A stretch of DNA of 58,264 nucleotides from Polaribacter sp. (lineage in GTDB: Bacteria; Bacteroidota; Bacteroidia; Flavobacteriales; Flavobacteriaceae): NCBI GenBank assembly GCA_018608545.1, contig JABAZI010000062.1, positions 34,172-92,435 on the forward strand. Reading direction: 5' to 3'. The notes beneath the pieces were generated by a model. That model saw only the letters and a list, made by a program, of their open reading frames with translations, had not been told where the DNA came from and ran no database searches. Shown one piece after another: positions 35,411-44,459 of the stretch. A program made the translations under genes and the position numbers. Each line of letters begins with the position of its first letter. Position 1 is the stretch's first letter.

Positions 35411-35992
35411 TTATAATTCTATAAAGTTTTGTAATATTCTACTTCCTTCTATTCCACTCTTTTCTGGATGAAATTGAACTCCATAAAAATTATCTTTTTG
35501 TAAAGCTGAAGCATATGTTGTTTCATAATCTGTTAATGCAATTGCTTGTTCGGAGTTTTCTGCATAGAAACTATGCACTAAATACATAAACTCTTTGTTC
35601 TTAATCCCTTTGAATAGATTCGTTTTTAAATTAAAAATAACATTCCATCCCATCTGAGGAACTTTGACTGAATTTGAAAAACGTTTTACGTGAGCATTAA
35701 AAATCCCCAACCCTTTTGTATTTCCTTCTTCAGTGGATTTACACATTAATTGCATCCCTAAGCAAATTCCTAAAACAGGTTGTTTTAATTTGGGAATTAA
35801 CTGATCTAATCCGCTCTTTTGAAGCATTTTCATTGCTGAACTAGCTTCTCCAACTCCAGGAAATATTATTTTATCAGCATTGATTATTTCATCAATATTA
35901 TTAGATAAAATAGCATTAATTCCTAAGCGCATTAATGCAAATTGAATACTTTTAATATTTCCAGCTCCGTAATCTATAATGACTAATTTCAT
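35411..35992 (-). CDS. hisH: Imidazole glycerol phosphate synthase, glutamine amidotransferase subunit
   Basis: This 193-residue class I glutaminase has the nucleophile Cys in [11 protein letters not shown] and the His/Glu pair in [13 protein letters not shown]; the oxyanion and start region is [20 protein letters not shown]. The start was set at this ATG (35990-35992). An in-frame ATG 60 nt upstream lies inside the end of hisB and would add 20 residues (rich in Cys and Leu) that no HisH has. Confidence 0.97.
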   Translation of the reverse strand: MKLVIIDYGAGNIKSIQFALMRLGINAILSNNIDEIINADKIIFPGVGEASSAMKMLQKSGLDQLIPKLKQPVLGICLGMQLMCKSTEEGNTKGLGIFNAHVKRFSNSVKVPQMGWNVIFNLKTNLFKGIKNKEFMYLVHSFYAENSEQAIALTDYETTYASALQKDNFYGVQFHPEKSGIEGSRILQNFIEL

Positions 35993-36008
35993 TGATATCA
36001 GCTTTAAA

Positions 36009-37148
36009 TTACAGCATTCCTTTTGTTGAAGGTAAAAACATCTTATTGACATCTCTTTTTACTGCCATTTTCATTGCTTTTGCAAAAGCTTTAAAAATTC
36101 CTTCAATTTTATGATGCTCATTTACCCCTTCGGCTTTTATGTTTAAATTACATTTTGCACCATCTGTAAATGATTTGAATAAATGAAAAAACATTTCTGT
36201 TGGCATGTCTCCAATTCTTTCTCGTTTAAAATCTGCTTTCCATTCTAACCAATTCCTTCCACCAAAATCAACTGCAACTTGTGCTAAACAGTCGTCCATT
36301 GGCAAACAAAACCCATATCTTTCAATCCCTAATTTATCTCCTAATGCTTTGTTAAAAAGTTCACCAAAGGCGATCATTGTATCTTCTATCGTGTGGTGTT
36401 CGTCAACTTCTAAATCGCCATCTACCTTAATCGTTAAATCCATTGCACCGTGTCTTCCTATTTGATCTAACATATGATCAAAAAAGGACAATCCAGTATG
36501 AATGTCATTTTTACCAGATCCGTCTAAATTTAATTTTATGTAAATTTTTGTTTCATTTGTATTTCTGGTAATTTCTTGAATCCTATTTTTTAATTTAAGA
36601 AACTCATAGATTTTTGACCAATCACCACTCATTAAAGCAATATGTTCTAAAATATCATGTTCAGAAGCTTCAATTTCATCACTCCCCAATTTGTTATTAT
36701 CAGACAAATAAATACCTTTAGCTCCTAAATTTTTTGCCAATTCCATATCTGTGATCCTATCTCCAAGAACAAATGAATTTTCTAAATCATAGTCTTCAGA
36801 AAAGTATTTTGTTAACAAACCTGTTCTTGGTTTTCTAGTAATAGCGTTTTCATGTGGAAAAGAGTTGTCTATAAGTACTTCAGAAAAAACAACTCCTTCT
36901 TTTTCAAAAGCAGTTATAATTTTATTCTGAGCCGGCCAAAAAGTATCTTCTGGAAAACTATTTGTTCCCAGCCCATCTTGATTAGTAACCATCACCAATT
37001 CATAATCGAGTTCTGTTGCTATTTTAGCCATGTATTGAAATACTTTTGGGTAAAACTCTAACTTCGATAAACTATCAAGCTGATAATCTATTGGTGGTTC
37101 CATTACTAAGGTTCCATCTCTATCTATAAATAATACTTTTTTACTCAT
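36009..37148 (-). CDS. hisB: Bifunctional histidinol-phosphatase / imidazoleglycerol-phosphate dehydratase
   Basis: This 379-residue fusion is the E. coli type. The N-terminal HAD phosphatase (1-165) has [10 protein letters not shown] (D9, D11) and [16 protein letters not shown]. The C-terminal dehydratase (about 185-379) has the metal-binding clusters [22 protein letters not shown] and [17 protein letters not shown]. It supplies steps 7 and 9. It ends 16 nt before the hisH start. Confidence 0.97.
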   Translation of the reverse strand: MSKKVLFIDRDGTLVMEPPIDYQLDSLSKLEFYPKVFQYMAKIATELDYELVMVTNQDGLGTNSFPEDTFWPAQNKIITAFEKEGVVFSEVLIDNSFPHENAITRKPRTGLLTKYFSEDYDLENSFVLGDRITDMELAKNLGAKGIYLSDNNKLGSDEIEASEHDILEHIALMSGDWSKIYEFLKLKNRIQEITRNTNETKIYIKLNLDGSGKNDIHTGLSFFDHMLDQIGRHGAMDLTIKVDGDLEVDEHHTIEDTMIAFGELFNKALGDKLGIERYGFCLPMDDCLAQVAVDFGGRNWLEWKADFKRERIGDMPTEMFFHLFKSFTDGAKCNLNIKAEGVNEHHKIEGIFKAFAKAMKMAVKRDVNKMFLPSTKGML

Positions 37149-37192
37149 TTTCTGTTTTTTTTACTTTCGAAGTACCCTCGAAATAATAATTT

Positions 37193-38248
37193 TTATTGAA
37201 GTGCCTTTAAAGCGATAATCAAACGTTGATTTTCTTCACTGACTCCAACACTAATTCGTAAACAATTGTTGCATAATGGTTCTAGTGATCTATTTCTTAC
37301 AACTATTCCATAAGATATTAACTGATTATAACGGGTGGTTGCATCATCTACCTTAATTAACAAAAAATTGCTATCGGAAGGATATATTTTTTCAATAAAA
37401 CTTACACCACTTTCTAACTCCTTTTTAAGTCGTTTTCTCTCACTAATTAATTCTGAAATTTCGCTTTCAACTCCCGCTATTTGATGAAGTCTTGATATTG
37501 CTTTTTGTTGACTTAATTCATTTACATTATAAGGAGGTTTTATTGAGTTTAAAACGGTTATTATCTCCTTTGAAGCATAACATAAACCTATACGAATTCC
37601 GGCCAAAGCATATGCTTTTGATAGGGTTTGTACAATAATTAAATTCGGAAACATCTCTAATCTTGATAACCAAGATTGTTCGTTTGAGAAATCAATATAA
37701 GCTTCGTCTATAATTACTAAACCTTCAAAGTTTTGTACTAATTCTTCTACAATTGAGGCTTCAAAACTATTTCCTGTTGGATTATTTGGGGAACACAAAA
37801 ATAAAATTTTAGTATTTGAATCTATCTGCTCCAAAATATTTTTCACTTCGGGTTGAAAGTCATTATTTAATAACACCTTTCTGTTTTCTATAGCATTTAT
37901 TTCTGCAATAACACCATACATACCATAGGTAGGCGGTAAAGTAATAATATTATCCTTACTTGGTACACAAAAAGCTCTAACAATTAAATCCAACACTTCG
38001 TCACTTCCATTCCCTATAAAAATAGACTCCTCACCAATTTTTTTAATTTTTGATACTAACTTTTTAAGATTTTTCTGTAGAGGATCTGGATAACGATTTA
38101 CACCATTTTCAAATGGGTTTTCATTTGCATCAAGAAACACCATATCATTGGTACTAACATCTTTAAAATCATCTCTTGCAGATGAATAAGGTTTGATAGC
38201 TCTTATATTGTCTCTGATTAAGTTATTGATATTGATTTTTGGTTTCAT
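37193..38248 (-). CDS. hisC: Histidinol-phosphate aminotransferase
   Basis: This 351-residue PLP-dependent class I/II aminotransferase is step 8 of the pathway. It shows the PLP Lys in QTLSKAYALAGIRIGLCYA, the cofactor-binding IIDEAYIDF and SPNNPTGNSF, and the N-terminal FLDANENPFENGVNRYPDP typical of HisC. It sits between hisD and hisB in the standard order. Confidence 0.97.
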   Translation of the reverse strand: MKPKININNLIRDNIRAIKPYSSARDDFKDVSTNDMVFLDANENPFENGVNRYPDPLQKNLKKLVSKIKKIGEESIFIGNGSDEVLDLIVRAFCVPSKDNIITLPPTYGMYGVIAEINAIENRKVLLNNDFQPEVKNILEQIDSNTKILFLCSPNNPTGNSFEASIVEELVQNFEGLVIIDEAYIDFSNEQSWLSRLEMFPNLIIVQTLSKAYALAGIRIGLCYASKEIITVLNSIKPPYNVNELSQQKAISRLHQIAGVESEISELISERKRLKKELESGVSFIEKIYPSDSNFLLIKVDDATTRYNQLISYGIVVRNRSLEPLCNNCLRISVGVSEENQRLIIALKALQ

Positions 38249-38284
38249 ATGTCAACTTTTATTTCACTTGAATCGCTGTCTAAT

Positions 38285-39565
38285 TTATAAGTCTTTTAAA
38301 CGGATGGTAACTGCATTTTTATGTGCCTGTAACCCTTCGGTTTCTGCCATTATTTCTATTGCATTTCCAATAGCTACTATCCCTTTTTTTGATATTCTTT
38401 GAAAAGTGATACTTTTTGTAAAACTATCTAAATTGACACCGGAATAGGCTTTGCTAAAACCGTTTGTAGGTAGTGTATGGTTAGTACCAGAAGCATAATC
38501 CCCAGCGCTTTCTGGAGTATAGTTACCAATAAATACAGAGCCCGCATTCTCAATATTTTCAATATAATAATCATTGTTTTTGGTACAGACAATAAAATGT
38601 TCAGGTCCATATTCATTTATTAATTCTAGAGCTATTTCATCATTTTCAACAAAAATAGATTTCGAATTATGAATTGCTTTTTGTGCAATTTCAGCTCTTG
38701 GTAACGCTAACAATTGTTTTTGAATTTCATCTGAAACTTCCGCCAACATTTTTTTTGAAGTTGAAACTAATAATACTTGGCTATCTGCTCCGTGTTCAGC
38801 TTGACTTAATAAATCTGAGGCAACATAACTTGCTTTGGCAGCGTCATCTGCAACCACTAATAATTCACTTGGCCCTGCAGGCATGTCAATAGCAACTCCA
38901 TATTTTGTAGCCAATTGTTTTGCTACGGTTACATATTGATTTCCAGGTCCAAATATTTTATAAACTTTAGGAATATTCTCTGTTCCAAATGTGTATGCCG
39001 CTATCGCTTGAATCCCACCTACTTTAATAATTTTTGTGACTCCACATAATGTTGCAGCATACAAAATTGCAGGATGTATTTTCCCTTCTTTATTTGGTGG
39101 AGAACACAATACGATTTCTTTACAACCTGCAATTTGTGCAGGAACAGCTAACATTAAAACTGTAGAAAACAAAGGGGCTGTTCCTCCAGGAATATACAAC
39201 CCTACTTTTTGAATAGGTCTTTTTTCTTGCCAACAAGAAACTCCTTGGATCGTTTCTACAAAAACAGTTGATGTTTGTTGTGCTTCGTGAAACTTGTGTA
39301 TATTTCTTTTTGCAAGTTGAATAGCGTCTCTTAATTTTTCTGGAATAAGGGCACTTGCTTCTTTAATTTCTTCTTCAGAAACAATACTGTTTTTAATCTT
39401 TACACCATCGAATAACTCGGTATACTTATTTACAGCATGCTCTTTATTTTTTTGAATATCATTGAAAATTTTAGTCACTGTTTCTTCAATATCTTCAACA
39501 GTTTTTGTAGGTCTTGTTAAAATTGAAGCCCAGTCTTTTTTTGATGGATTTATGATTGTTTTCAT
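38285..39565 (-). CDS. hisD: Histidinol dehydrogenase
   Basis: This 426-residue enzyme does the last two oxidations to histidine. Visible signatures are GLYIPGGTAPLFSTVLM, FGPGNQYVTVAKQLA, DMPAGPSELLVVADD, LLSQAEHGADSQ (zinc and catalytic His) and EHFIVCTKN. The start was moved to the ATG at 39563-39565, codon 11 of the longest frame. It lies 2 nt after the hisG stop, and the upstream alternative would sit inside hisG. Confidence 0.97.
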   Translation of the reverse strand: MKTIINPSKKDWASILTRPTKTVEDIEETVTKIFNDIQKNKEHAVNKYTELFDGVKIKNSIVSEEEIKEASALIPEKLRDAIQLAKRNIHKFHEAQQTSTVFVETIQGVSCWQEKRPIQKVGLYIPGGTAPLFSTVLMLAVPAQIAGCKEIVLCSPPNKEGKIHPAILYAATLCGVTKIIKVGGIQAIAAYTFGTENIPKVYKIFGPGNQYVTVAKQLATKYGVAIDMPAGPSELLVVADDAAKASYVASDLLSQAEHGADSQVLLVSTSKKMLAEVSDEIQKQLLALPRAEIAQKAIHNSKSIFVENDEIALELINEYGPEHFIVCTKNNDYYIENIENAGSVFIGNYTPESAGDYASGTNHTLPTNGFSKAYSGVNLDSFTKSITFQRISKKGIVAIGNAIEIMAETEGLQAHKNAVTIRLKDL

Positions 39566-39567
39566 AT

Positions 39568-40425
39568 TTATAATACCATTTTTTCTATTGGACATACCAA
39601 AATTCCTTCCGCACCATTTATTTTTAATTCATCAATTATTTCCCAAAATTGATTTTTACTAATAACAGTATGAACGGAACTCCATCCTTCTTCAGCCAAT
39701 GGCAAAACAGTAGGACTTCTCATACCTGGTAATAGTTTTAATATAGTTTCTAATTTATTGTTGGGTGCGTTTAATAAGATGTATTTAGAATTTCTACCTT
39801 TTAAAACAGATTGAATCCTAAATTGAATCTTATTCAAAATAGCCATTCTTTCTTCTGAAATTTTAGGAGAAACTGCTAAGACAGCTTCTGAAGTTAACAA
39901 GACCTCAATTTCTTTTAATCCATTTTTAAACAGCGTGCTTCCACTTGAAACAATATCACAAATTCCATCTGCCAATCCAATATTAGGAGCTATTTCTACA
40001 GAACCATTTATTTGATGTAATTGTGCTTCAATATTTTTCTCTTTTAAAAATTTCTTAACTGTTTCTGGATAGGAAGTTGCGATTCTTTTTCCTGCTAGAT
40101 CTTTTAAAGATTTCGCTTCAGATTCTTTTGGTACAGCAATGGAAACTTTACATTTGGAAAAACCTAAACGTTCAATAAATTTAATCTCTGTTCCTTTCTC
40201 TATTAAAACATTCTCCCCGATAATAGCAGCATCTACTACGCCATCTTTTAAATACTGAGGAATATCTCCATTTCTAAGATAAAAAACTTCTACGGGGAAA
40301 TTTCTTGAGGCTGCTTTTAATTGATCTTTTCCATTATCAATAGAAATTCCTATATCTTTTAAGATTCTCATTGAATCTTGGTTTAACCTTCCTGATTTTT
40401 GAACTGCAATTCTTAAAATACTCAT
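39568..40425 (-). CDS. hisG: ATP phosphoribosyltransferase, long form
   Basis: This 285-residue long-form HisG is the first and feedback-regulated step of histidine synthesis. The catalytic domains show RIAVQKSGRLNQDSMRIL, the PRPP loop GICDIVSSGSTLFKNGL, and a C-terminal HisG_C ACT-like domain (about 215-285, KYILLNAPNNKLETILKLLPGMRSPTVLPL) that binds histidine. It therefore does not need HisZ. It is the first structural gene of the operon, preceded by the leader peptide and attenuator. Confidence 0.98.
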   Translation of the reverse strand: MSILRIAVQKSGRLNQDSMRILKDIGISIDNGKDQLKAASRNFPVEVFYLRNGDIPQYLKDGVVDAAIIGENVLIEKGTEIKFIERLGFSKCKVSIAVPKESEAKSLKDLAGKRIATSYPETVKKFLKEKNIEAQLHQINGSVEIAPNIGLADGICDIVSSGSTLFKNGLKEIEVLLTSEAVLAVSPKISEERMAILNKIQFRIQSVLKGRNSKYILLNAPNNKLETILKLLPGMRSPTVLPLAEEGWSSVHTVISKNQFWEIIDELKINGAEGILVCPIEKMVL

Positions 40426-40464
40426 TTTTTTTCTTTAATGCTTGGGCAAATACGGTTTATGAAA

Positions 40465-40493
40465 AAACCCGTTTGATTTGCTCAAACGGGTTT
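40465..40493 (-). terminator. His operon attenuator (rho-independent terminator in the leader)
   Basis: The minus strand has the 12-bp stem AAACCCGTTTGA / TCAAACGGGTTT (40482-40493 with 40465-40476) and loop GCAAA, followed by a run of six T, 31 nt after the leader ORF stop and about 40 nt before hisG. Its 5' arm can instead pair with TCAAGCGATTT at 40526-40536, the end of the leader ORF, giving an antiterminator. Confidence 0.9.
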
Positions 40494-40523
40494 ATTAATA
40501 TTTTGATTTTATTCAATACATTT

Positions 40524-40577
40524 TTAAATCGCTTGATTGCAATGGATAAAATGATGATGTAAATGAATAAAAGTCAT
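40524..40577 (-). CDS. hisL: His operon leader peptide (17 aa, 5 His)
   Basis: This short ORF translates as MTFIHLHHHFIHCNQAI. It has five His codons of 17 (positions 5, 7, 8, 9 and 12), all CAT, in an AT-rich genome where this cannot easily be chance directly before a terminator and hisG. Its codons 14-18 (TCAAGCGATTT, 40526-40536) pair with the 5' arm of the attenuator: seven pairs TCAAGCG/CGTTTGA including one G-U, then three after a small bulge. A ribosome stalled at the His run leaves this segment free, which favours read-through. A ribosome that reaches the stop codon covers it, which favours termination. This is the enterobacterial hisL logic, found here from sequence only. Confidence 0.88.
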   Translation of the reverse strand: MTFIHLHHHFIHCNQAI

Positions 40578-40595
40578 ATTATATGTATTATTTTA

Positions 40596-40628
40596 CAAAG
40601 ATTAAAATTTTATTTTTAATTAACCAAA
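40596..40628 (-). promoter_or_regulatory. Putative his operon promoter
   Basis: The minus strand has TTTG at 40625-40628 as a -33 element, a 20-nt spacer, and TAATCTTTG at 40596-40604 as a -7 element. The latter has one extra base compared with TAnnTTTG. Transcription would begin near 40590, about 13 nt before hisL. Confidence 0.5.
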
Positions 40629-40758
40629 TAAACATCTTAAAAAAAGAAAAAATCTGAAATATTTATCAAAATGGTACTATTTGTTTAAAATTATTGATAA
40701 ATGTCAATTTAAATAAATATTTAAAAAGTAAAATGCAATCCTTTCCAGTAACTGTCAA

Positions 40759-42060
40759 TTATGACTTAGGTAAAGGATTGTCGTGTAATTTGCCAACAGA
40801 CTTTGCTACAAGCGATGCAACCGTTGCATCTCCAGTAACATTAATAACTGTTCTACACATATCTAAAGGTCTATCTACAGCAAATATTAATGCCAATCCA
40901 ATGGCTAATTTATCTGCTGGAAAACCAACAGCTTCTAATACTATAACTAACATCACCATCCCAGCACCAGGAACAGCTGCCGAACCAATAGATGCTAACA
41001 ATGCTGTTATTATTATCGTTAACTGATCTGCAAAGGTTAAATCAAAACCTAAAGCTTGAGCTATAAAAACCGCTGCTACAGCTTGATATAAACTTGTTCC
41101 ATCCATGTTTATTGTAGCTCCAACTGGTAAGACAAAACTTGAAACTTCTTTATCTACCCCTATGTGCTCTTCTACCCTTTCCATAGTTACAGGAAGCGTC
41201 GCTGCACTTGAACTTGTAGAAAAAGCTAATAATTGTGCAGGACTCAATTGTTTTAAAAATACAATTGGGTTTTTCTTCGTAAAAAAACTTACTAATATCA
41301 TGTAAAAGGTAATCATTAATAGCAATCCACCTATAACGGTAAAAGCATATTTTAACAATGCTAATAATAGGTCTGGATCATTTGAAGAAACCACCACATT
41401 TGCCAATAAAGCAAAAACAGCATAAGGTGCAAATAGCATGATTAAATCGACCATTTTTAAAACAACTTCATTTAGAGAATCAAAGAATTTTTTGAGAGGT
41501 TTGGATTTTTTTTCACCTACAAGTAGCATGGAAATTCCCAAGAAAATAGTAAAGAAAATAACTTGTAACATCGATTTATTATTCCCCATTGCTTTAATAG
41601 CATTATCAGGAACCATTTCTATTAGAAACTGTAAGGGCCCATTACTTATTTGTTTGGAGGCTTCACTTAGTTTAGATTTAACACCTGAACTATTTGCATA
41701 TGTTTCTGTTAATTTTTGAATGGTTTCATCAGAAATACCTTCTCCTGGTTTAACAATATTGACCAATAGCAATCCGATTGTTATCGCAATGACTGTTGTT
41801 GCTATATATATGGATATCGTCTTTAAACCTATATTTTTAAATTTAGAAATATCTTTTAAATCTGAGATCCCTTTTATCAACGATGCAATAATTAGAGGTA
41901 CTGCGATTAACTTCAGCATTTTCACAAAAATACTTCCAAAGGGGTTGATCCAATTTAAAACAAAATCGCCACCACCATCAACAATAGTCATAACGAGTCC
42001 AAAAAGGATACCTAAAATCATTCCTATCAAAATTTTCCAATGCAATGCTAATTTTTTCAT
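40759..42060 (-). CDS. Dicarboxylate/amino acid:cation symporter (DAACS family, GltP/DctA-like)
   Basis: This 433-residue glutamate/aspartate or C4-dicarboxylate symporter has about eight TM helices and two re-entrant hairpins. The diagnostic substrate region is present: FSTSSSAATLPVTMERVEEHIGV (HP1), FVLPVGATINMDGTSLYQAVAAVFIAQ (TM7 NMDGT), IGSAAVPGAGMVML (HP2) and VDRPLDMCRTVINVTGDA (TM8). The TM8 Arg/Asp pattern resembles the glutamate/aspartate branch, but substrate choice is uncertain. The N-terminus is at the edge of the 330-base his leader gap and it is read in the same direction. Confidence 0.93.
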   Translation of the reverse strand: MKKLALHWKILIGMILGILFGLVMTIVDGGGDFVLNWINPFGSIFVKMLKLIAVPLIIASLIKGISDLKDISKFKNIGLKTISIYIATTVIAITIGLLLVNIVKPGEGISDETIQKLTETYANSSGVKSKLSEASKQISNGPLQFLIEMVPDNAIKAMGNNKSMLQVIFFTIFLGISMLLVGEKKSKPLKKFFDSLNEVVLKMVDLIMLFAPYAVFALLANVVVSSNDPDLLLALLKYAFTVIGGLLLMITFYMILVSFFTKKNPIVFLKQLSPAQLLAFSTSSSAATLPVTMERVEEHIGVDKEVSSFVLPVGATINMDGTSLYQAVAAVFIAQALGFDLTFADQLTIIITALLASIGSAAVPGAGMVMLVIVLEAVGFPADKLAIGLALIFAVDRPLDMCRTVINVTGDATVASLVAKSVGKLHDNPLPKS

Positions 42061-42209
42061 TTATTTATATCGTTTAGGGTTATTTAAGGCAGTAAGGTAG
42101 AAAAAAAATACCAAGTCAAGGTGATTATTTTAGAGTGGTTCATAAGTAACATATATACTTGTTAGGTAGGACTTTTTAAAACAAATGCTGTGAGCGATGC
42201 TCCTATTCA

Positions 42210-42228
42210 AACTAAAATAATTTTAGTT
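42210..42228 (-). terminator. Weak AT-only hairpin at the bshA stop codon
   Basis: The stem AACTAAAA / TTTTAGTT with a TAA loop overlaps the bshA stop. It has only one GC pair and no clear U run on the minus strand, so it may not terminate. Confidence 0.3.
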
Positions 42229-43350
42229 ATTGTAACAAGATTTATAAATGCTTTCATACACAGGTAAAATATTCTCTAATGAAAACTTTTTAGTATGTTC
42301 TCTTGCATTTTCTTTAAAAGTCTCTAAAATTTCATCGTTTTCTAAAATAGAAACCGCATTATCTGCCATGTCCTGTACATCTCCAAGATCACTTAAATAA
42401 CCGGTTACTCCATGAATATTAACCTCGGGCAAACCTCCAGTATTTGTAGATATTACTGCTGTTTTAGCCGCCATAGCTTCCAAAGCAGCCAAACCAAAAC
42501 TTTCAGTTTGAGAAGGCAATAAAAAAACATCAGAATAACATAGAATTTTAGAAACATCAGAACTGTTTCCAAAGAAAAGAACCTCTTTAGAAATTTGTAA
42601 TTTATTCACTAGTTGCTCAGCTTTGGCTCTATCGGGACCTTCACCTATTAATAATAGTTTTGATGGAATTTTTTTTTGAACCTCATAAAAAACATTGATA
42701 ACATCTTCTATTCTTTTAACAGGTCTAAAATTACTAACATGAGTTAAAATTCGTTCATTGGGTTTTGCTATTGCAATTCTGTTACACTTTAATTGATGAA
42801 CTTTATCATATTTCTGTGTGTCAATAAAATTATGAATAACATGAATATCATTTTTGATCGTAAACAGTTTATTGGTTGTCTTTCTCAAGTCATTTGAAAC
42901 TGATGTCACAACATCTGAATTATTTATACTAAATTCTACAGCTGATTTATATGTTGGATGGCTTCCTACAAGGGTAATATCTGTTCCATGAAGGGTTGTA
43001 ACAACTTTTACAGAAATACCTTTTTCATGTAACATTTGCTTAGCCATATAGGCTGCATATGCATGTGGTATAGCGTAATGAACATGTAAAACTTCTAAAT
43101 GATAATTTTCTACAACTTCTACGATTTTACTTGACAAAGCTAATTCATAGGGTTGGTATTGAAATAAAGGATATTCTTCCAAAAGAACTTGGTGAAAATG
43201 TAAATGATGTGAAATAAAATCCAAGCGAACGGGTTGGTTATATGTAATAAAATGTATTTCATGACCTTTATCTGCTAAAGCCATTCCCAATTCTGTTGCA
43301 ACAACTCCACTTCCTCCAAATGTTGGGTAACAAACGATTCCTATTTTCAT
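42223..43350 (-). CDS. bshA: N-acetyl-alpha-D-glucosaminyl L-malate synthase
   Basis: BshA is the glycosyltransferase that joins GlcNAc to L-malate, the first step of bacillithiol synthesis. The 375-residue GT4 fold starts KIGIVCYPTFGGSGVVATELGMALADKGHEIHFIT, the BshA-type opening. Further motifs are TTLHGTDITLVGSHPTY, SNFRPVKRIEDVINVF, LLIGEGPDRAKAEQL and the donor-site ESFGLAALEAMAAKTAVISTNTGGLPE. YtxJ (21148-21549) is the second bacillithiol-linked gene here; bshB and bshC are not in the window. The -7 element is 11 nt before the ATG. Confidence 0.95.
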   Translation of the reverse strand: MKIGIVCYPTFGGSGVVATELGMALADKGHEIHFITYNQPVRLDFISHHLHFHQVLLEEYPLFQYQPYELALSSKIVEVVENYHLEVLHVHYAIPHAYAAYMAKQMLHEKGISVKVVTTLHGTDITLVGSHPTYKSAVEFSINNSDVVTSVSNDLRKTTNKLFTIKNDIHVIHNFIDTQKYDKVHQLKCNRIAIAKPNERILTHVSNFRPVKRIEDVINVFYEVQKKIPSKLLLIGEGPDRAKAEQLVNKLQISKEVLFFGNSSDVSKILCYSDVFLLPSQTESFGLAALEAMAAKTAVISTNTGGLPEVNIHGVTGYLSDLGDVQDMADNAVSILENDEILETFKENAREHTKKFSLENILPVYESIYKSCYNN

Positions 43351-43361
43351 TCTAACTAGTA

Positions 43362-43369
43362 CAAAATTA
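43362..43369 (-). promoter_or_regulatory. Putative -7 element of bshA
   Basis: The minus strand reads TAATTTTG (TAnnTTTG), 11 nt before the ATG. Confidence 0.5.
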
Positions 43370-43425
43370 ATTTAATGATTGTAAATATAACAGTATTATT
43401 GCTGTTATATTCTAAATAAAAGCAT

Positions 43426-43456
43426 AAAAAAACCTACAATAAAATTGTAGGTTTTT
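43426..43456 (-). terminator. Rho-independent terminator after the transketolase N-terminal subunit gene
   Basis: The 13-bp stem AAAAACCTACAAT / ATTGTAGGTTTTT with an AAA loop (seen on plus) lies 25 nt after the transketolase stop. Its minus-strand 3' arm is followed by a U run. Confidence 0.88.
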
Positions 43457-43480
43457 GAACTATAAATATAAGTGCTAATA

Positions 43481-44326
43481 TTAGTAATCTCCCAAAGTTT
43501 CTGGGTTTTGATTCAATGCGTCTTCTAATTGATCATTACTTGGTGCTTTACCATGCCAAGCGTGCGTGTGCATCATAAAATCTACGCCGTTACCCATTTC
43601 TGTGTGTAGTAAAATACAAACAGGTTTTTCTTTTCCTAATAGTGATTTTGCTTCTGACAATCCAGCTAAAATTGCATCAATATCGTTTCCTTTTTCAACA
43701 TCCAATACTGTCCAACCAAAAGCTTCAAATTTGGCTTTGATGCTACCCATTGGTAAAACTTCATCAGTGGATCCATCAATTTGTTTTCCATTTAAATCAA
43801 TAGTAGCAATTAAATTATCTACTTTTTTTGCTGATGCGTACATAATTGCTTCCCAATTTTGCCCCTCTTGCAATTCACCATCTCCATGAAGAGTATATAC
43901 TATTTTATCATCATTATTTAACTTTTTAGCTTCAGCAGCTCCAATACCAACAGACATTCCTTGTCCTAGGGAACCAGAAGCAATTCTTACACCAGGTAAA
44001 TTTTCATGTGTTGTAGGATGCCCTTGTAAACGAGAATTTAACAATCTAAAAGTGGCTAGTTCTGATACCGGAAAAAAACCACTATGAGCCAATACACTAT
44101 AAAAAACTGGAGAAATATGTCCATTTGAAAGGAAAAATAAATCTTCATTTTTACCATCCATAGTGAAGTCAGTAGTATAATCCATCACTTCTTGATATAA
44201 ACAAGTAATAAACTCGGCGCATCCAAGAGAACCACCAGGATGTCCAGAATTAACAGCATGTACCATGCGTAAAATATCTCTTCGAACTTGTTGAGTAAAA
44301 TCTTGTAATTGTTGTGTTGTTGGCAT
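43481..44326 (-). CDS. Transketolase N-terminal subunit (thiamine diphosphate PP domain)
   Basis: This 281-residue protein is the PP domain of transketolase: DILRMVHAVNSGHPGGSLGCAEF, LSNGHISPVFYSVLA, and the ThDP/Mg motif HGDGELQEGQNWEAIMYASAKKVDNLIATIDLNGKQIDG. It pairs with the C-terminal subunit encoded at 23900-24862. The start was set at the ATG at 44324-44326. The longer frame would begin at 44374, upstream of the TAnnTTTG element at 44351-44358, and would add 16 residues not seen in the family. It has its own terminator at 43426-43456, so it is a single-gene transcript. Confidence 0.93.
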   Translation of the reverse strand: MPTTQQLQDFTQQVRRDILRMVHAVNSGHPGGSLGCAEFITCLYQEVMDYTTDFTMDGKNEDLFFLSNGHISPVFYSVLAHSGFFPVSELATFRLLNSRLQGHPTTHENLPGVRIASGSLGQGMSVGIGAAEAKKLNNDDKIVYTLHGDGELQEGQNWEAIMYASAKKVDNLIATIDLNGKQIDGSTDEVLPMGSIKAKFEAFGWTVLDVEKGNDIDAILAGLSEAKSLLGKEKPVCILLHTEMGNGVDFMMHTHAWHGKAPSNDQLEDALNQNPETLGDY

Positions 44327-44350
44327 TTTATAGTTTTTGATATATGATGA

Positions 44351-44358
44351 CAAAAGTA
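44351..44358 (-). promoter_or_regulatory. Putative -7 element of the transketolase N-terminal subunit gene
   Basis: The minus strand reads TACTTTTG (TAnnTTTG), 24 nt before the chosen ATG. It lies inside the longer possible reading frame, which argues against it. Confidence 0.55.
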
Positions 44359-44459
44359 ATTTTTTTAGTCTCAATTAACAAGATTATTTATGAGCAAAAA
44401 AAAGGGTTATTAACAATTATAGGATACTTTCAAAATTATATTTTACTCATTACTATAAA

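Noticed and set aside
39566..39595. Longer hisD start with 10 extra residues
   Set aside because: It would overlap hisG, and the extra residues (MSNRKNGIIN) are not part of HisD.
40694..41026. 110-codon plus-strand frame antisense to the dicarboxylate symporter
   Set aside because: It lies opposite a well-supported gene, and its composition follows that gene's codons.
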